Of a stretch of DNA of 64,000 nucleotides, positions 33,062-44,734 are shown in pieces. The notes below the pieces were generated by a model. It saw nothing but the letters and a program-made list of their open reading frames with translations. It made no database searches and was not told where the DNA came from. The stretch comes from Fragilaria crotonensis (lineage: Eukaryota > Bacillariophyta > Fragilariophyceae > Fragilariales > Fragilariaceae). The stretch spans positions 1 through 64,000 of the forward strand of contig JAKSYS010000079.1 of the NCBI GenBank assembly GCA_022925895.1. The letters run 5' to 3'. The first letter of the stretch is position 1. Each line of letters starts with the position of its first letter. A program made the position numbers and the translations under genes.

Positions 33062-35095
33062 CTACTCAACCTTGATCTTCTTTGGTTCTGGTCCCTCGTC
33101 ATAGTTCGAATCCGAATCAGCATCGTTGGAACGCGTCTCGGAAGAATTATCCGATCCCGACACAACACCAATCGATTCGCCCATTACATTGAATGCTTCC
33201 CATTTGGTGGACAAATTGTCGCTGCCACTGATGAAGTTAGAATTGTCAGTCACCATGGAGTGCGCTCGGAGATTTTCCGCATTCACGACAGCAGGAGTCA
33301 GCGATGGCTCGTCGCATGGAAAGTTGACAGCGGATCTGCCATTTGCATCTCCAAAGTACGCCGAATGCTGACTGACGGCAAGTGCTGATTCCTGGGCGAA
33401 TACCGCGTACGAATCCGCAGTAACTGATCCCACGGGAACACTGCCGCCCAATAGTGATTGACTGGTTGTTGCAGCACTTTTCTGTCCAACAGCGGGAGCC
33501 GTGATTGCCGACGGAAGGGGAGGAAACTCAGGAAACGTCAAGCGCAATGGTCGAGGCGACAGTCCCTGCCCAGATGCTGATGAAGATCGTCGAACGATCT
33601 GCTTGTAAAAGGAGGAGAGTATTGCGACTGATCCACCGGTACTTTATTGAAAGAAAGCTTCGTAACATTCGTGGGGTGATCAGTATCCACAGCTTCAGCA
33701 TTCTGGGCAGTAACTTTCTCAAAACCAGACAAAAAATCTGGCAATTCAGTCGAGGAGGAAGCAACATCTGGATTAGGAGTTGCAGATCGAGTGACGAGTG
33801 GGAGGTCGTGCTGCAACGGTTTAGGCCAGGACTGTCGCTGGTCTGGTTGGGGCGTCTGTTGTCGAGGTGCAATGGGCAGTGCAACAAGTCCTTGCGTTGG
33901 CGCAGCAAGTTGTTCAGCGGTTGGGAGACCAGAAGGAATGCGTAGCGAAGAAGGAGGCGACACTACTGGTGGAGCGGGCAAAATAGGTGGGGGTGCCACA
34001 ACCGACACAGCCTTTTGTGAGTGAAGAGCGCTCATAAACGTTTGGTGTAGCTGATTCGTCTGTTGAACGCACGGCTGGGGGAAGGAAAGAAAGGACGCCG
34101 GAGCACAGTGTGCCATACTCTTGAGAAGCAAGGGTTTGTGAGCGAAAGCGTCATGTTGGAAAGGAGATTGTCACGACTTATCGTACCTGGCTTGGAACAG
34201 GTAGTAACATGCCTCCAGCTGAGAAGGGAGTGAGGTAAGGAACTGTTGCCTCTGATTCGCGTTGCAAGGACTTGTAAAAGTTGGTCTCCAACTCAAGAAG
34301 CCTTGCCTTGTTGCAGGTCTCACCGAGAGTGACAGTTGAGGATGGGGCACTTGCCCTGGACAAAAACACGTGTTTCCCAATGGATTTTCCTAACGTTCAT
34401 AAGTTGATGTTGGATTAGCACGAAGCATGAATTGGAACATCCAAGGAAAGATACGAGTCAAGTGGATGCCCGCAGAACGTACCTGCATACTTTTTGGATA
34501 TTCGCATGGGCGCACAGTGCAACTTCTTGCTAAGAAAAGATCGTAAGGTGCATCCGTTTTCACAGCCCTCCACCGTCCCCCGTTCGAATTCTTTGATCAG
34601 AAATTCAGCGTATGCTTCTTCATCCGCTGTCCACTTCCCCCTGCGTAGCTTAATCGTATCGACAAACCCTGCATTCGGTTGAAGAATAATGGGCACTAAC
34701 TGCGGTCCTGGTGGCTGCACCAGGAGCTGTTGAGGCTTTCCAGGATTGCTATAAGGGACGTAGTTGTGGGGATGAATGACTGGCGGTTGTGCCACTGGAA
34801 AAGGAACCATTACTGGCAAGGTTGCAGTGGATGTAGTCGTATTGGGTGAAAATATAGGAGCAGCGGAGGATCCTTCACAAGTTGTTGGCGCCGTTGGCAA
34901 TGATGGTACTGCTGCGCTTGGTGTAGGAGCTGGAATACTAACAACAGGAATTGACCCTGGAACGGCAGACTCAGTTGTTGTTTCTCGTGCTGCAATGTCT
35001 TCCATAGCCGCCGCTGCGAGCGCAGCGGCTGTGCTGAGTGCCTCCTGCAGTGTTCTATCGTCTCCATGATTCTCCTCTGGAGGGCGAAGATTCAT
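33062..35095 (-). CDS. SANT/Myb-like diatom regulator with RGKWT...RISKKYAG domain
   Basis: Four exons on the minus strand: 34483-35095, 34187-34389, 33643-34119 and 33062-33565. Introns of 93, 67 and 77 bp have GT-AG borders and matching phases (1, 0, 0), giving 598 residues. The third intron (33566-33642) is supported by frame only and could be a short indel instead. Residues about 150-215 form the conserved block KLRRGKWTADEEAYAEFLI, then CTLRSFLSKKLHC and PMRISKKYAG|KSIGKHVF, the last crossing exons 1 and 2. This resembles a Myb/SANT-like unit that is expanded in diatoms. Exon 2 carries a helical segment (ETCNKARLLELETNFYKSL). The rest is Pro/Ala/Ser-rich and the protein ends in a basic EPKKIKVE, a likely nuclear localisation signal. 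Inference: a nuclear DNA-binding or chromatin-associated regulator. The function of this family is not established as far as I know. Confidence 0.72.
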
Positions 35096-36352
35096 GGCAG
35101 TGACGACCTGCAGTCCTTGCCCTGTGTGTTTTGCGTGAGTGCAAGTATACCTAGGGCTACTTCGGTCGAATACAATTCAATAACGCTGTAAAGTGTCGAG
35201 TGTCAACTGTCCGCTGGAACTGGCATACGAACTTTTCGCCGTACAATCTCAAACGGATGTCTGTGTCTTCACTTGTATGACCACCTAACAATGCCCTTCG
35301 TTCAAGAGGAATATGACGAAGAACACAAGTTGCTTTCGCACAATGACAAGAGCAGGAAGAGCTTAATGCGATGCTTGTCAAAGTGTATAATCAGCCCTTC
35401 GTAGTAGCTGAGAGCTAAGAATGCGCTGACTTGAGCAAAGGAGACTTTCAGTGTCGTAATGGGAGGGGCTTGTGCTCCGCGAAACAAATTGCACAAGGGC
35501 TCTACTCCTATGTAAGTGGCTCGCGCTCGGCGATACATACCGCATTGTACCTGTGAAAACGTAACGGCGAATGGCGAAGATGAAAGCGGAAAAAGGGCAT
35601 CACGGGTTTGATGCGGTGCCAGCAATTGGTGCCACCTGCTCATTAGAACAGCTGCGGCATCTGTTCTTTCCTTTTTGAAATGATCCAATCGCGACACGAA
35701 ACGACATCGTGACATCACTATATGGTTCTTTTTACTTCATGTCACTCATAAATAAAATGAAACAGCTTGAATGTACGAAAATGTCAGCAGCTGTTTCTTA
35801 TGTCGGGGGTGGGTGCGGGTCTCCAATCCGCGCCAAATCGTTGTGTGTTCAAATATTTTGCGGATTCCGAATTCCATGTATCAGCAGAAGGGCAGGCGAC
35901 CATGGAAAGGGCGTACGGACGTGCCACCTGGAAGATCAGTCATTCATTTATGGATATGGACATGACGCTCCCGAGAACACGTCCAATCATGTGGGCAACC
36001 GTTGGGGTGGAAAAGTGAATATGTGGAACGTGGAACTACAGCAAGGATTGGAATTCAAGCGCCGTTGGACGAGAAAGGTAAGAACGTGGTCGATGTACAG
36101 ACATAGACGTAGCACACGCGTACTCGTACTTACTTTGTACCCGGCACAGGGTACTAGACACTGTCCCAAATCTAATGTAGCAGTTGCACCTTATGTACAC
36201 GATATACCGTGCTCAACTTCCTGCAGTGGGAATGGTGGCAGTTGGTTGTGTGTGTGGTTGTCTCTCGTGATTGCGACTGTGTGACACGGAATGGAGACCC
36301 TGCAAGGACGACAGATGGCTCGTCGCACAAATCAAATCCGTGGAATGCGAGG
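35096..36352. other. Intergenic region
   Basis: Between the start of the SANT-like gene (minus) and the transporter gene (plus), a bidirectional promoter region. Overlapping frames at 35709-36284 and 35767-36018 have no domain. Nothing else recognised. Confidence 0.35.
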
Positions 36353-37235
36353 ATGCGACTTCAACCCCTCGCTATTTCAAGCACAGCCATAGCCATCACC
36401 GCCACCTTCCTTAGCACCGGCTTCCGCCTATCTACTTGCCAGGCAACATTTGTTATTAATTCTGACGGAGGTCATCATAAAAAGCGCCGCAACTTTGCCA
36501 TGGCTTTCAAGACAAAAACTAATATTGATGATGCGGCAGTTCTAACAGAACTCAAGGACACAATTCGAAGGCAAGCCATTGAGATTGAAGAGCTCAAGAA
36601 AACTCAACTCTCTCCATCCACATCACTGGCGACGTCGTCGCATGGCGGTCACGGAGGTGCTCCTATCGAGGATGCCACGTCGTACATGTCCAAGTCCTTT
36701 ACAAATTGCACACCAACGAGCCGGATGGCTTAGTCTGTTTCTCGTTTCACTGAGTGTGACTGCTATCATCGTCAATGGATTCGAACACACTCTTAGTCGA
36801 CAAATTGAATTGGCGTTCTTTATGCCACTCCTTGCTGGACATGGCGGCAATACTGGAGGCCAAACAGTTGGAACCATTCTCTCGGGACTGTCGTCAAAAT
36901 CCATAACACTCCACGATGCGCCAAAGGTTATTCTGAAAGAAGCCTGTTCTGGTCTGACGGTTGGTTTCTTCTTGGGAATGGTCCTGGCACTGGTTTCCCA
37001 TTTCTTTATGGGAATTTCGATTCATGTGTCAACCTGTTTGTGTTGTACACTGCCATTGGTGTCGCTCATTGCCTCCACACTGGGAGCGACAATACCATTC
37101 CTATGTGTTATGCTCCACCTAGAACCATCGGTCATTGCAGCACCGGCCATGACAAGCTTTGTGGATGTTACCGGACTCTTATCTTATTTCTTGATTGCCA
37201 ACCAAGTCTTTCGATGCTTTGGTTTGGAATTATGA
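36353..37235 (+). CDS. MgtE/SLC41-type divalent cation transporter domain protein
   Basis: The N-terminal part starts at an ATG at 36353 with a hydrophobic leader (LAISSTAIAITATFLSTGF), then MAFKTKTN, a helix (ELKDTIRRQAIEIEELKK), and SYMSKSF. A one-base gap at the TTT of 36698-36700 follows; one added T gives SFLQIAHQRAGWLSLFLVSL and connects to the membrane domain. That domain has several transmembrane helices and the MgtE signatures ELAFFMPLLAGHGGNTGGQTVGT, VGFFLGMVLALVSHFF, LGATIPFLC and PSVIAAPAMTSFVDVTGLLSYFLIA. MgtE/SLC41 proteins carry Mg2+; the Asp in FVDVTG lines the pore in this family. There is one membrane repeat, as in bacterial MgtE, but no cytosolic CBS or N domain. The leader suggests an organelle membrane, perhaps plastid. 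The start codon is provisional. Confidence 0.7.
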
Positions 37236-37625
37236 GATTTCATACTATATTTGAATATAGAAATGAATGGAACTATGAACACATGCGTATAGAATATAGG
37301 TTTCTGATGGTCCAGCATGGTGAATCGATGCATTAGACATCATCTGATGCCACTGAAGTTTCAGTATATTCTCATGTTCTCGCCAGATGCCAAGCCAAAT
37401 TACGGTGGTACCAGTACTACTAACGGCAATACTGTAGTCGGGGTTGACAGTAGAGTTTGCACCATCGTGCAATCTTCATCACAGCATCACACTTCAGCAC
37501 ACCGATCCGCCTCTACACACATGCACCCACACTCTGACTTGACTACAAGACAGTGAGTCCGACACTTGGTTTCCATTCAACAATTTCGAATAAAAGCACG
37601 CTGTACCTGACACGATCGACTCATA
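37236..37625. other. Intergenic region upstream of the MYST gene
   Basis: 390 bp without a supported gene. It holds the 3' flank of the transporter and the promoter of the MYST acetyltransferase. Confidence 0.35.
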
Positions 37626-39647
37626 ATGGGTGCCAATAAGAAAGATGATGTCGGAGGTGGTGGAGGTGACAATGACGAGGGAACCGCAACAATCGCCGCC
37701 GCTGCTGCTGCTGCGGTTGTTAGTGATTCCGGAACGGACAAGAAGCTGACATCGCCATCCCCAGCTCCGAGTGGTAGTGGTATTGACTCTCATCCGTACG
37801 CTCGTGGGTCTGTCATTGAAGTGTTGCATGGTGTCAAGGAGGCCATTGCCAAGGAGACATTCTGGTGGTCAGACAGTGATGAGGAAAACGAGGACAACGA
37901 CGAAGGACAAGCAAGTGCAGAGATTACGGACGAGGAAGGAGTTTCCGTTCGTCTTTGTGATATCATTGATCGAGTTCCTGATGGTGAAGACAAGTGGCGT
38001 TATTATGTACACTACCGAGACTTTAATAGACGAATGGACGAATGGATCGGCATGGATAAGATTGTTTCACCTCCCAGTGTCGGGAATGCCAAGGCCAGAG
38101 CACTCAAGAAACAGGAAGAGAAACTCAAACGTAAATTGGCCAAATTGGAAGAAGAAAAATTGGCTGCAGCCGAAACCTTGCAACCACGTGGTCCTCGTGC
38201 TGCACGACGGACTAGTGATGTTACTTCTTCTTCTTCTGCCATTGCTGGAACTGCCGTGACAGCTGCGGCGGCGGCAGCGGCGATAGAAGACAACACACCC
38301 CGCATGACACGTCGACAACGCCGGAAAAGTGATATTATGGATGTGCCACAGACGAATGTAGATGGTAGTGCACCATCAGGAGGAGATGCCGATCCACTTT
38401 CTCCAGAAATTGATGCCGATAAGGAAGTTGTCACCATAACAACAACTGCCAAGGCCGAGACGAAACTAGTTGGCCAACATGTGATTGCAACAATTCCAGC
38501 CCAAGAACTGGATGAACATGAAGGTTTAGACGAGGCATCCCTGCGAGAACATGAAGAAGTTACCAAGGTAAAGAATGTGGCATTCTTGGAATTGGGTGAA
38601 TTTCGCATGGAAACTTGGTATTTCACTCCACTTCCAAAAGAGTTGTTGAGTGAGCGTGGTTTCGTCGAAGTGCTGTACGTATGCGAATTCAGTTTCAACA
38701 TGTTTGCTCGCAAATCAGAACTGTTGCGATATCAAGCTCGTGAATTGCCCAAAAATAGACGCCATCCTCCAGGAAATGAGATTTATCGTCACGGAAATTT
38801 GTCCAGTAAGTGAACGTGTTGGTTCTTCAAGCGTGTATTTTTTATTTTATATGCTTTGTCATCGTGCTGGTGTGCCTAACAATTCTGTGAATGACCATCT
38901 TCATTAGTGTTTGAAGTGGACGGATTCGAGGAACGAATCTATTGTCAGAATCTTTGTTATATTGCCAAACTGTTTTTGGACCACAAGACATTGTACTTTG
39001 ATGTTGATCCGTTCCTGTTCTATGTCTTGTGCGAAGTTGATGATCGAGGCTTTCATCCAGTGGGCTATTACAGCAAGGAAAAGTACTCTGACGTGGGCTA
39101 CAACCTTGCGTGTATCTTGACATTTCCATCCCACCAACGAAAGGGATATGGTCGTTTCATTATTGCATTCTCGTACGAGCTGTCGAAAAAGGAAGAAAAG
39201 GTGGGATCACCCGAAAAACCAATGAGTGATTTGGGCCAACAAGCGTACAAGCCGTATTGGATGTCCACAATTGTGGAATTCTTGCTCACCAGAACCGAGG
39301 GTCTCAGCAGCATAAGTATTATGGATATTGCCAAAATGACCAGTATCATGGCAGAAGATATTGTCTTTACATTGAATCAACTTGGGATACTGAAAATCAT
39401 CAATGGCGTTTACTTTATTGCCGCCGACGAATCACTTCTCAGAGAACTGGCAAAGAAACACCCCGTCAAGGAACCCCGTGTTCATCCATCGAAACTACAT
39501 TGGACTCCATTCTTGACAGATGTCAAACGGGACAAGTTTTCCATCCATTCCAAACGTCCCACGTTGGAAAAGACGGCCACGGCAATCCTTCAACCTGCAG
39601 AGGTACCCACCACCAGCAGCAGCGGCGGTGTAACGAAGCGAAGTTAG
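37626..39647 (+). CDS. MYST-family histone acetyltransferase (Tip60/Esa1-like)
   Basis: Exons 37626-38805 and 38908-39647; the 102-bp intron (GTAAGT...TAG) is phase 1 and splits the ATG of SMFEVDG. 639 residues. A Tudor-knot/chromo barrel lies at about 95-150 (WRYYVHYRDFNRRMDEWI). A charged, Ala-rich linker follows, then the MYST catalytic domain from about 320: VLYVCEFSF, HPPGNEIYRHGNLSMFEVDG, FLDHKTLYFDVDPFLFYVLCE, GYYSKEKYSDVGYNLACILTFPSHQRKGYGRF (acetyl-CoA loop Q/R-x-x-G-x-G, Cys about 462), and a Glu about 496 in SPEKPMSDLG. The C2HC zinc finger is degenerate: CEFS lacks the second Cys and RYQ and ELP replace the His and last Cys, as in yeast Esa1. Role: acetylates histone H4 and other chromatin proteins in a NuA4-like complex. 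Confidence 0.92.
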
Positions 39648-39726
39648 TATAGCAATATAGCTCGAATTTTATTTTATACTTGATCAAGAGAACGACCAGC
39701 CTGACTAGTATTAGCATATGTGAAAG

Positions 39727-41826
39727 TCAGAATGTGGTGTTTTGTATTGTTGTCCGCGGTAAGGAATGAAATGAGGGAGCATTTACTCCATGCCGTGCAA
39801 TCTGCGAGACGTCTGAAGCGACATTTGCAATATATCCCAGCGGTACAAAACAGCGACCCGATGGTTTTCGTGATTTTGATATTGGATCATCGAGATTTTG
39901 GGGAACAGGAGCAGGAGCAATTTCTAAATCATCGATTTGAACAACAGGAGCAATTTCTAAATCCTGTATAGCTGGAATCTCAACCTTGGGCTTGACGGCT
40001 TGAAGTTTTACCTTTTCCTTGTTGGGGACCAATGGCAATGTAATCTCCTTTTGGGGCTCAAAGAAAGTAGGAATATCCGACTGTGGGTTCTCTACTCTCT
40101 GACTGACCACGAGCGGCTGTGTTGCCGAGGGGTCGCTATCGGTAGTTGCTGCGCCATTGTCGCTGAAGATCAACTTGGCCGTGAGGACAAGGGCTACCGA
40201 CAATACGATACACACGACAAAGGCACGAATCAGGCTGTTTCGTTTCAATTTCCATGATCGCTTCTTGACGAGACCTGCGTCATGTTCTGGCATGAGTCCC
40301 ACTCCTAAAGATCTGCTGCCCGAGTTTCTAAAATCCTGAATTGGCGCATAATCTTCATCGTAAGGCTTGATGGGCGAGTATGTCTCCCATTCAACCTCGT
40401 GGGATGGACTTCTCCAGGCCATAAAGTTGTTTTTTCTGGGCGAAATAGCATCATGCTCATCCCAAACCTGTGCACTGGCCAGCGCTCGACTGTTGCTGTA
40501 GCTGCTTTTGTTATTGATTGTGGGCGAAGTGGTACTGGCATTAATCAGCTGCCTAGGACGAAGGGCAGGCGATGTGACATCGTCGTCGTCTTGCAGCGAT
40601 GACGATTGCGAGTGAATCAAGGTTTCTTCCAACGCCTTTGCCATTTGCATTGCCATGTCTTCGGCCTCCTCGACTGATTTTGCGCTTGCTTCCTCCATTG
40701 CCAAGGATGTAGTAGAATTGTTTCTCTCGGGAGAGCCAAACGCCGGATCTACACCATGCAAAGATCTCGTGGCAGACCGAGCTGATCCGGATCCTACCGA
40801 AGAATAATCGTCCGAGTCCAAAGTCTTGAGGAGTGCCACTGAGTTTGGCATGACAGGCGAATCCGGGGTCTTTGTGGTAGGGAATCGTTGCAGCGTTGCA
40901 ATGACTCGTTCCATGAGATCTTCCGTGTCTGGTGCCTTTGACTGTTGTGCCTTTGGACTTGGGGTGATGGCCTGAGTAGCAGCGGGAGTCCTCATGGTGG
41001 AGGGTGGTCGGGGTGGTCTGTTGAGTAACGAAGGAAGTTGCGTACCATTACGGACAGGGTCTGTTTCCATGGAATGAGCGACCGTGTCAACACTCATATC
41101 TCCCAGCCTGGCAACGCTCTCGGGATGGGTTAAAATCTTTTGAGCTCTTGCCAACAAGTGTGGCGTAGTCTCAGTGGCAATGGATTCATCATTCCGTTTT
41201 GCTCGTTTCAAAATTTCGTCAGATGCGCGAAGTAGCTCTGGTGTGTTGAGCTGTCCATTTGCAGCTGAGCGGATGGTCCGAGAAAGTAAATCGGCCTTTA
41301 GCAGCATCGTCTCGACATCTTCGTCGTCCTGTTCGTCCAAGGATACAGTCGCAACTATTGCCCGTGGGGTCGTGAAGTCATTGCAGTCACTAGAGTGATG
41401 CCATTGATCCACGTCGGTCGTATTAATGGTCAAGGAATTGGTGGAGGTTGTCTGCTCCGACCTGATTGGCCATATGGATTCCTTGGGTTTTCTCATTTGG
41501 GCCGCAAGCTTGCCTGCCTTTAGGAGCATCTCATCCACAGGATCATCCGCGCTTTCTTGAAGAGAATCGAATTGATCTTCGCTGTCTTTCTTTTCTTCCA
41601 AATGAACCACATCCCGTTTCATCAGGTGTGCATCATTGGCAGCCTTCGGAAGCACTGCGTCGCTTTGGCTGGTACTCTCATCCTCGTCGTGTACAAAAGA
41701 CTGTTGAATATCCTGACCACCACTTCTCATGAAGGATGCCAGTTCTTTGGCTTTCCTTAGCATTTCCTCGAGATCTGGACTGGACTCGTCGTTTGCGTCG
41801 TGTTCAAAATACTGAGGAGATTCCAT
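39727..41826 (-). CDS. Single-pass membrane protein with [DE]xML.KA..L repeats, unrecognised
   Basis: Single exon of 699 residues, tail to tail with the MYST gene (80 bp between stops). The N-terminal cytosolic half is acidic and Ser-rich and contains three copies of a 16-residue amphipathic helical motif: EEMLRKAKELASFMRS (about 20-35), DEMLLKAGKLAAQMRK (about 98-113) and ETMLLKADLLSRTIRS (about 160-175). A related LKRAKR segment follows. A transmembrane helix (about 530-550, AFVVCIVLSVALVLTAKLIF) follows a basic patch KRSWKLKRNSL, so the N-terminus should be cytosolic. The lumenal tail (about 150 residues) contains a duplicated DLEIAP phrase and ends near CFVPLGYIANVASDV. No enzyme domain is seen. 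Function unknown; the repeated helices suggest a protein-binding scaffold. Confidence 0.75.
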   Translation of the reverse strand: MESPQYFEHDANDESSPDLEEMLRKAKELASFMRSGGQDIQQSFVHDEDESTSQSDAVLPKAANDAHLMKRDVVHLEEKKDSEDQFDSLQESADDPVDEMLLKAGKLAAQMRKPKESIWPIRSEQTTSTNSLTINTTDVDQWHHSSDCNDFTTPRAIVATVSLDEQDDEDVETMLLKADLLSRTIRSAANGQLNTPELLRASDEILKRAKRNDESIATETTPHLLARAQKILTHPESVARLGDMSVDTVAHSMETDPVRNGTQLPSLLNRPPRPPSTMRTPAATQAITPSPKAQQSKAPDTEDLMERVIATLQRFPTTKTPDSPVMPNSVALLKTLDSDDYSSVGSGSARSATRSLHGVDPAFGSPERNNSTTSLAMEEASAKSVEEAEDMAMQMAKALEETLIHSQSSSLQDDDDVTSPALRPRQLINASTTSPTINNKSSYSNSRALASAQVWDEHDAISPRKNNFMAWRSPSHEVEWETYSPIKPYDEDYAPIQDFRNSGSRSLGVGLMPEHDAGLVKKRSWKLKRNSLIRAFVVCIVLSVALVLTAKLIFSDNGAATTDSDPSATQPLVVSQRVENPQSDIPTFFEPQKEITLPLVPNKEKVKLQAVKPKVEIPAIQDLEIAPVVQIDDLEIAPAPVPQNLDDPISKSRKPSGRCFVPLGYIANVASDVSQIARHGVNAPSFHSLPRTTIQNTTF

Positions 41827-43345
41827 ATCTTTATTCTACTGTAAAGACTCCTAATACGAAGGAGTAGTATCGAAAACTACAATACACAAAGGACAAACGC
41901 AGCAGCCGAAGGAGTAGAAGCAAAGAGAATGGATGGCCTGGTCCTGTCAGATATATTCCGCGTTACGAGTTGTACGGAGGGTGGAAGAGTCAGGTCACCA
42001 AGTTGCAACTTGCAAGATACAATTCTCTCACAAGCACGTCCAACAATTTTGAGATTGCCATGAGTTCTAATTGGAGTACACATCAAACATCAAGGATTGA
42101 TCATATGCACAGTGGATATCGCTTATGTATCTCCCTGGTATGATCGGTACACGTCCTTGTACGTGTCTTCCAGTATCGTGCAACGAACAACGTGCTACAA
42201 AATTTATTCTGCGTATTTTTACGCTCGGTAGTCTACTCCAATTCTCTATAGTGACGTAGTTCTTCCCCACTTCGACGAAGTTTAAAACGAGAAAACGTCG
42301 GCAAGGATGCAGGCGCACACTCTCACCTGGCACACGGACAAGTCGCAACCATAAACAAATCGGATTTCAATATATACCTACATGTATACGTATCTAATGA
42401 TTTCCCTCGCCCGTTTCAAAACTTGGTGTTCGGGGAAACCGTCACTTATCGCTTTGTTCATTATAATTCTATGTACATAGAGTACTCTTACTTCGTTACA
42501 ACGTTACAACTATGATGACTATAGAGGATATAGGCTGTAGGGTATCGAAACATGAAACTACTGTTTCAGTGAACCGACACTTCACGTCACGAGAACACAC
42601 ACAAGACGATGATATATCTACCGGCGGGTAGGCATCAGAGACAGGAATTTCAAACCCAGCCCACCCAAACCGGCTTGGGTTAAGGGTGCTCAGGCATGGG
42701 TCTGGGTGGGCCGGCAAATCATAGCAGACAGTAGATGTTTGCTACCGGTAGTAGTAGAACCATGCCAGGACTGGCTACTGAGGTTGGTCTTGGTAGATCG
42801 TATGGGTTCTGGGTGGGTTTGGGCTGGTACTTCCGTGAGCGTAGCTTTACGTGGGTACCCATGGGTTTGATGTTTTCAGAAATTCCCGTCTCTGGTAGGC
42901 ATGCGCAGGCAAGGTTGCTTGCAGCTTTGGTTTCAACAAGATACCCAAGCCACAAGCCAGTCCAAGGTCCCAGTGCATCAGGACAGGACTGCTTTCCAAC
43001 GTCCATCGTTGTACTCCGAGTACAAGTACTAGTATTCCATATGCCCTCTTTAGAATCTACAGTGCCAGGGACTAGAGTAGTAGGAGTAAAGTGCCGAGAC
43101 AACTCCACCGCTTCGTTGTAGAACCTCATACAGTAGTACTCGAAGTATGGAGTAGTACCTTTTCATTGTGAAATTGTTATTGCTCTTAGTGTAAACATGC
43201 AAGTTCAACATACACCATGACAATTCAATACTTATTTAGTTCGCGCAACTCGTAACAGGTACACAGTACTATCCACAATCAAATAAGAATTAGCCATGCG
43301 CCATATGCACAAGTAGAACAACAAAGGTCGCTCCTGCACGAGGCT
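41827..43345. other. Non-coding interval
   Basis: 1.5 kb without a supported gene. Contains one TACTCCGAGTA palindrome (43012-43022) next to GTACAAGTACTAGTA. Overlapping frames on both strands at about 42720-43130 have no domain and complement each other. It includes the upstream region of the minus-strand gene starting at 41826. Confidence 0.35.
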
Positions 43346-44734
43346 CTATGAAACGGTGCATTTTCCATTTCCGTAGGTGCGATGTAGTGCTCTGACGTTA
43401 ATCCAGGGCGCTTTTTTCTTCGCCAGTGGATCGAACTGTAGGTCTTCCATTACTAGCTTCTCTTGAACGTATTTCAGAAAATCCTTCCAGGCAATGGTTG
43501 GATCCGGAACGTTCTCGAAGCGAGTCCCGAACAAGACGCAGCAAAAGTCTCTCAGTTCGCCCTTTGTGAGCGGTCGTTCATCCAGATAGTCAAAGACACG
43601 ATTGTGATAGCCCAATTCCCGACACCGGTGCATGGGCAAGCAATAGTTGAGCCATTTGTTGTGGCGGCGAACCTCTTTGGCTTCTCCAAAAAAGTCATCC
43701 AAAACTTCGAGGCTGAGATCGAGCTTTTGGTCTAGTTCGTTGTAGAATTTAGTCACCTTGTCTTCGTCGGTGCACAATCGAATAACCAACCACACCGGAA
43801 GTCCCTCCAGAGCTTTGAGAGCGTCGAAGAACTCGGCATCCACATCGTCTCCAATGTATCCGTCGGAATCAGTAGGAAGTCCATCTGTTGCCAAGACAAC
43901 CACCACTCGCTTACGGTCTCGTCTCAATTGCGGAGCAATGTAATGAACATGCTTTTGAATGCCCCAAACGTGTGCCACAAGGGGAGTGGTTCCTATGGGC
44001 TTAACTCGTTGCATGAACGTTCTACCGTTGCGAATATCCGCGTCCGCATTTGATCCAGGACCGCCAACTCTAAAGTCTTGTTGTTGGAATCCAGGACCGG
44101 GATGATTGAGAAGTTTGAACCATGTTGGGGAATGCAATAAGGCTGCCATTTCAGCATGATATGCCACAGTATCTTGCAGCTCTTCCCAACGACTAACATC
44201 CTGAGCAACTGTTTTTCGATCGCTGGTGAGCACGATGCGATGGCCATCTCCAATTTCCATGGAACCACTATTGTCCACAATCCAAATGCGACTATGAAAC
44301 ATCATTGCATTGGTGTGGAGTGCAATTGCCAGGCCGGTGCTGAAGCCTTGTTCTCTCAGTAGCGCAATGGCACCCTCATCTGCTGCAGTAAAGGGTTTAC
44401 CATTCCCAAGTGCAACATCCTGCTGATCGACATGTCGATAAATGCGATCCAGAGTCGTCTTGTGAGAGACCCTGAAGGAGTCGCTAGTCTTGTGAGTGAA
44501 ATTGCCACTCCCTTTGTTGTTGCTCTCTCTCATGGCACTCATGTCAGGTAGAGAGATGGAAGAGGAATAATCGTGGCTCCCTCCTCCTCCCGGACGACGG
44601 GTTTTACGGAATACAAATCCGCGTTTTCGGGTTCGTTCCGCTGGCGCTGACGATGGTTCTGGGATTAGACCATTCACACCGTCTATTCCAACACGATCCA
44701 TGGGAACCTCGTTCATTATACCTCTATTACTCAA
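43346..44734 (-). CDS. VWA-domain protein with MIDAS motif
   Basis: Single exon of 462 residues. After a basic N-terminus (RKRGFVFRKTRR) the core is a von Willebrand factor A fold: RIWIVDNSGSM with the DxSxS metal-ion motif (154-158), a helix WEELQDTVAYHAEMAALLHSP, a Thr-containing loop GTTPLVAHVWGIQKHV, VVVVLATDGLPTDS (conserved Asp of the MIDAS), GLPVWLVIRLCTDEDKVTKFYNELD. The C-terminal third has HNKWLNYCLPMHRCRELGYHNRVFDYLDERPLTKGEL and ends RTYGNGKCTVS. VWA domains bind partners through a divalent cation. No signal peptide or membrane segment, so probably cytosolic. Many stramenopile genomes carry such single VWA proteins; their partners are unknown. The first of two nearby ATG codons (44734, 44716) is used here. 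Confidence 0.85.
   Translation of the reverse strand: MSNRGIMNEVPMDRVGIDGVNGLIPEPSSAPAERTRKRGFVFRKTRRPGGGGSHDYSSSISLPDMSAMRESNNKGSGNFTHKTSDSFRVSHKTTLDRIYRHVDQQDVALGNGKPFTAADEGAIALLREQGFSTGLAIALHTNAMMFHSRIWIVDNSGSMEIGDGHRIVLTSDRKTVAQDVSRWEELQDTVAYHAEMAALLHSPTWFKLLNHPGPGFQQQDFRVGGPGSNADADIRNGRTFMQRVKPIGTTPLVAHVWGIQKHVHYIAPQLRRDRKRVVVVLATDGLPTDSDGYIGDDVDAEFFDALKALEGLPVWLVIRLCTDEDKVTKFYNELDQKLDLSLEVLDDFFGEAKEVRRHNKWLNYCLPMHRCRELGYHNRVFDYLDERPLTKGELRDFCCVLFGTRFENVPDPTIAWKDFLKYVQEKLVMEDLQFDPLAKKKAPWINVRALHRTYGNGKCTVS

Noticed and set aside
35709-36284. 191-codon open frame on plus
   Set aside because: No domain, odd composition, overlaps other open frames of similar size in intergenic DNA.
42719-43129. 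Overlapping 136- and 128-codon frames on opposite strands
   Set aside because: They mirror each other, have no family signature and contain an intergenic palindrome copy (43012-43022).
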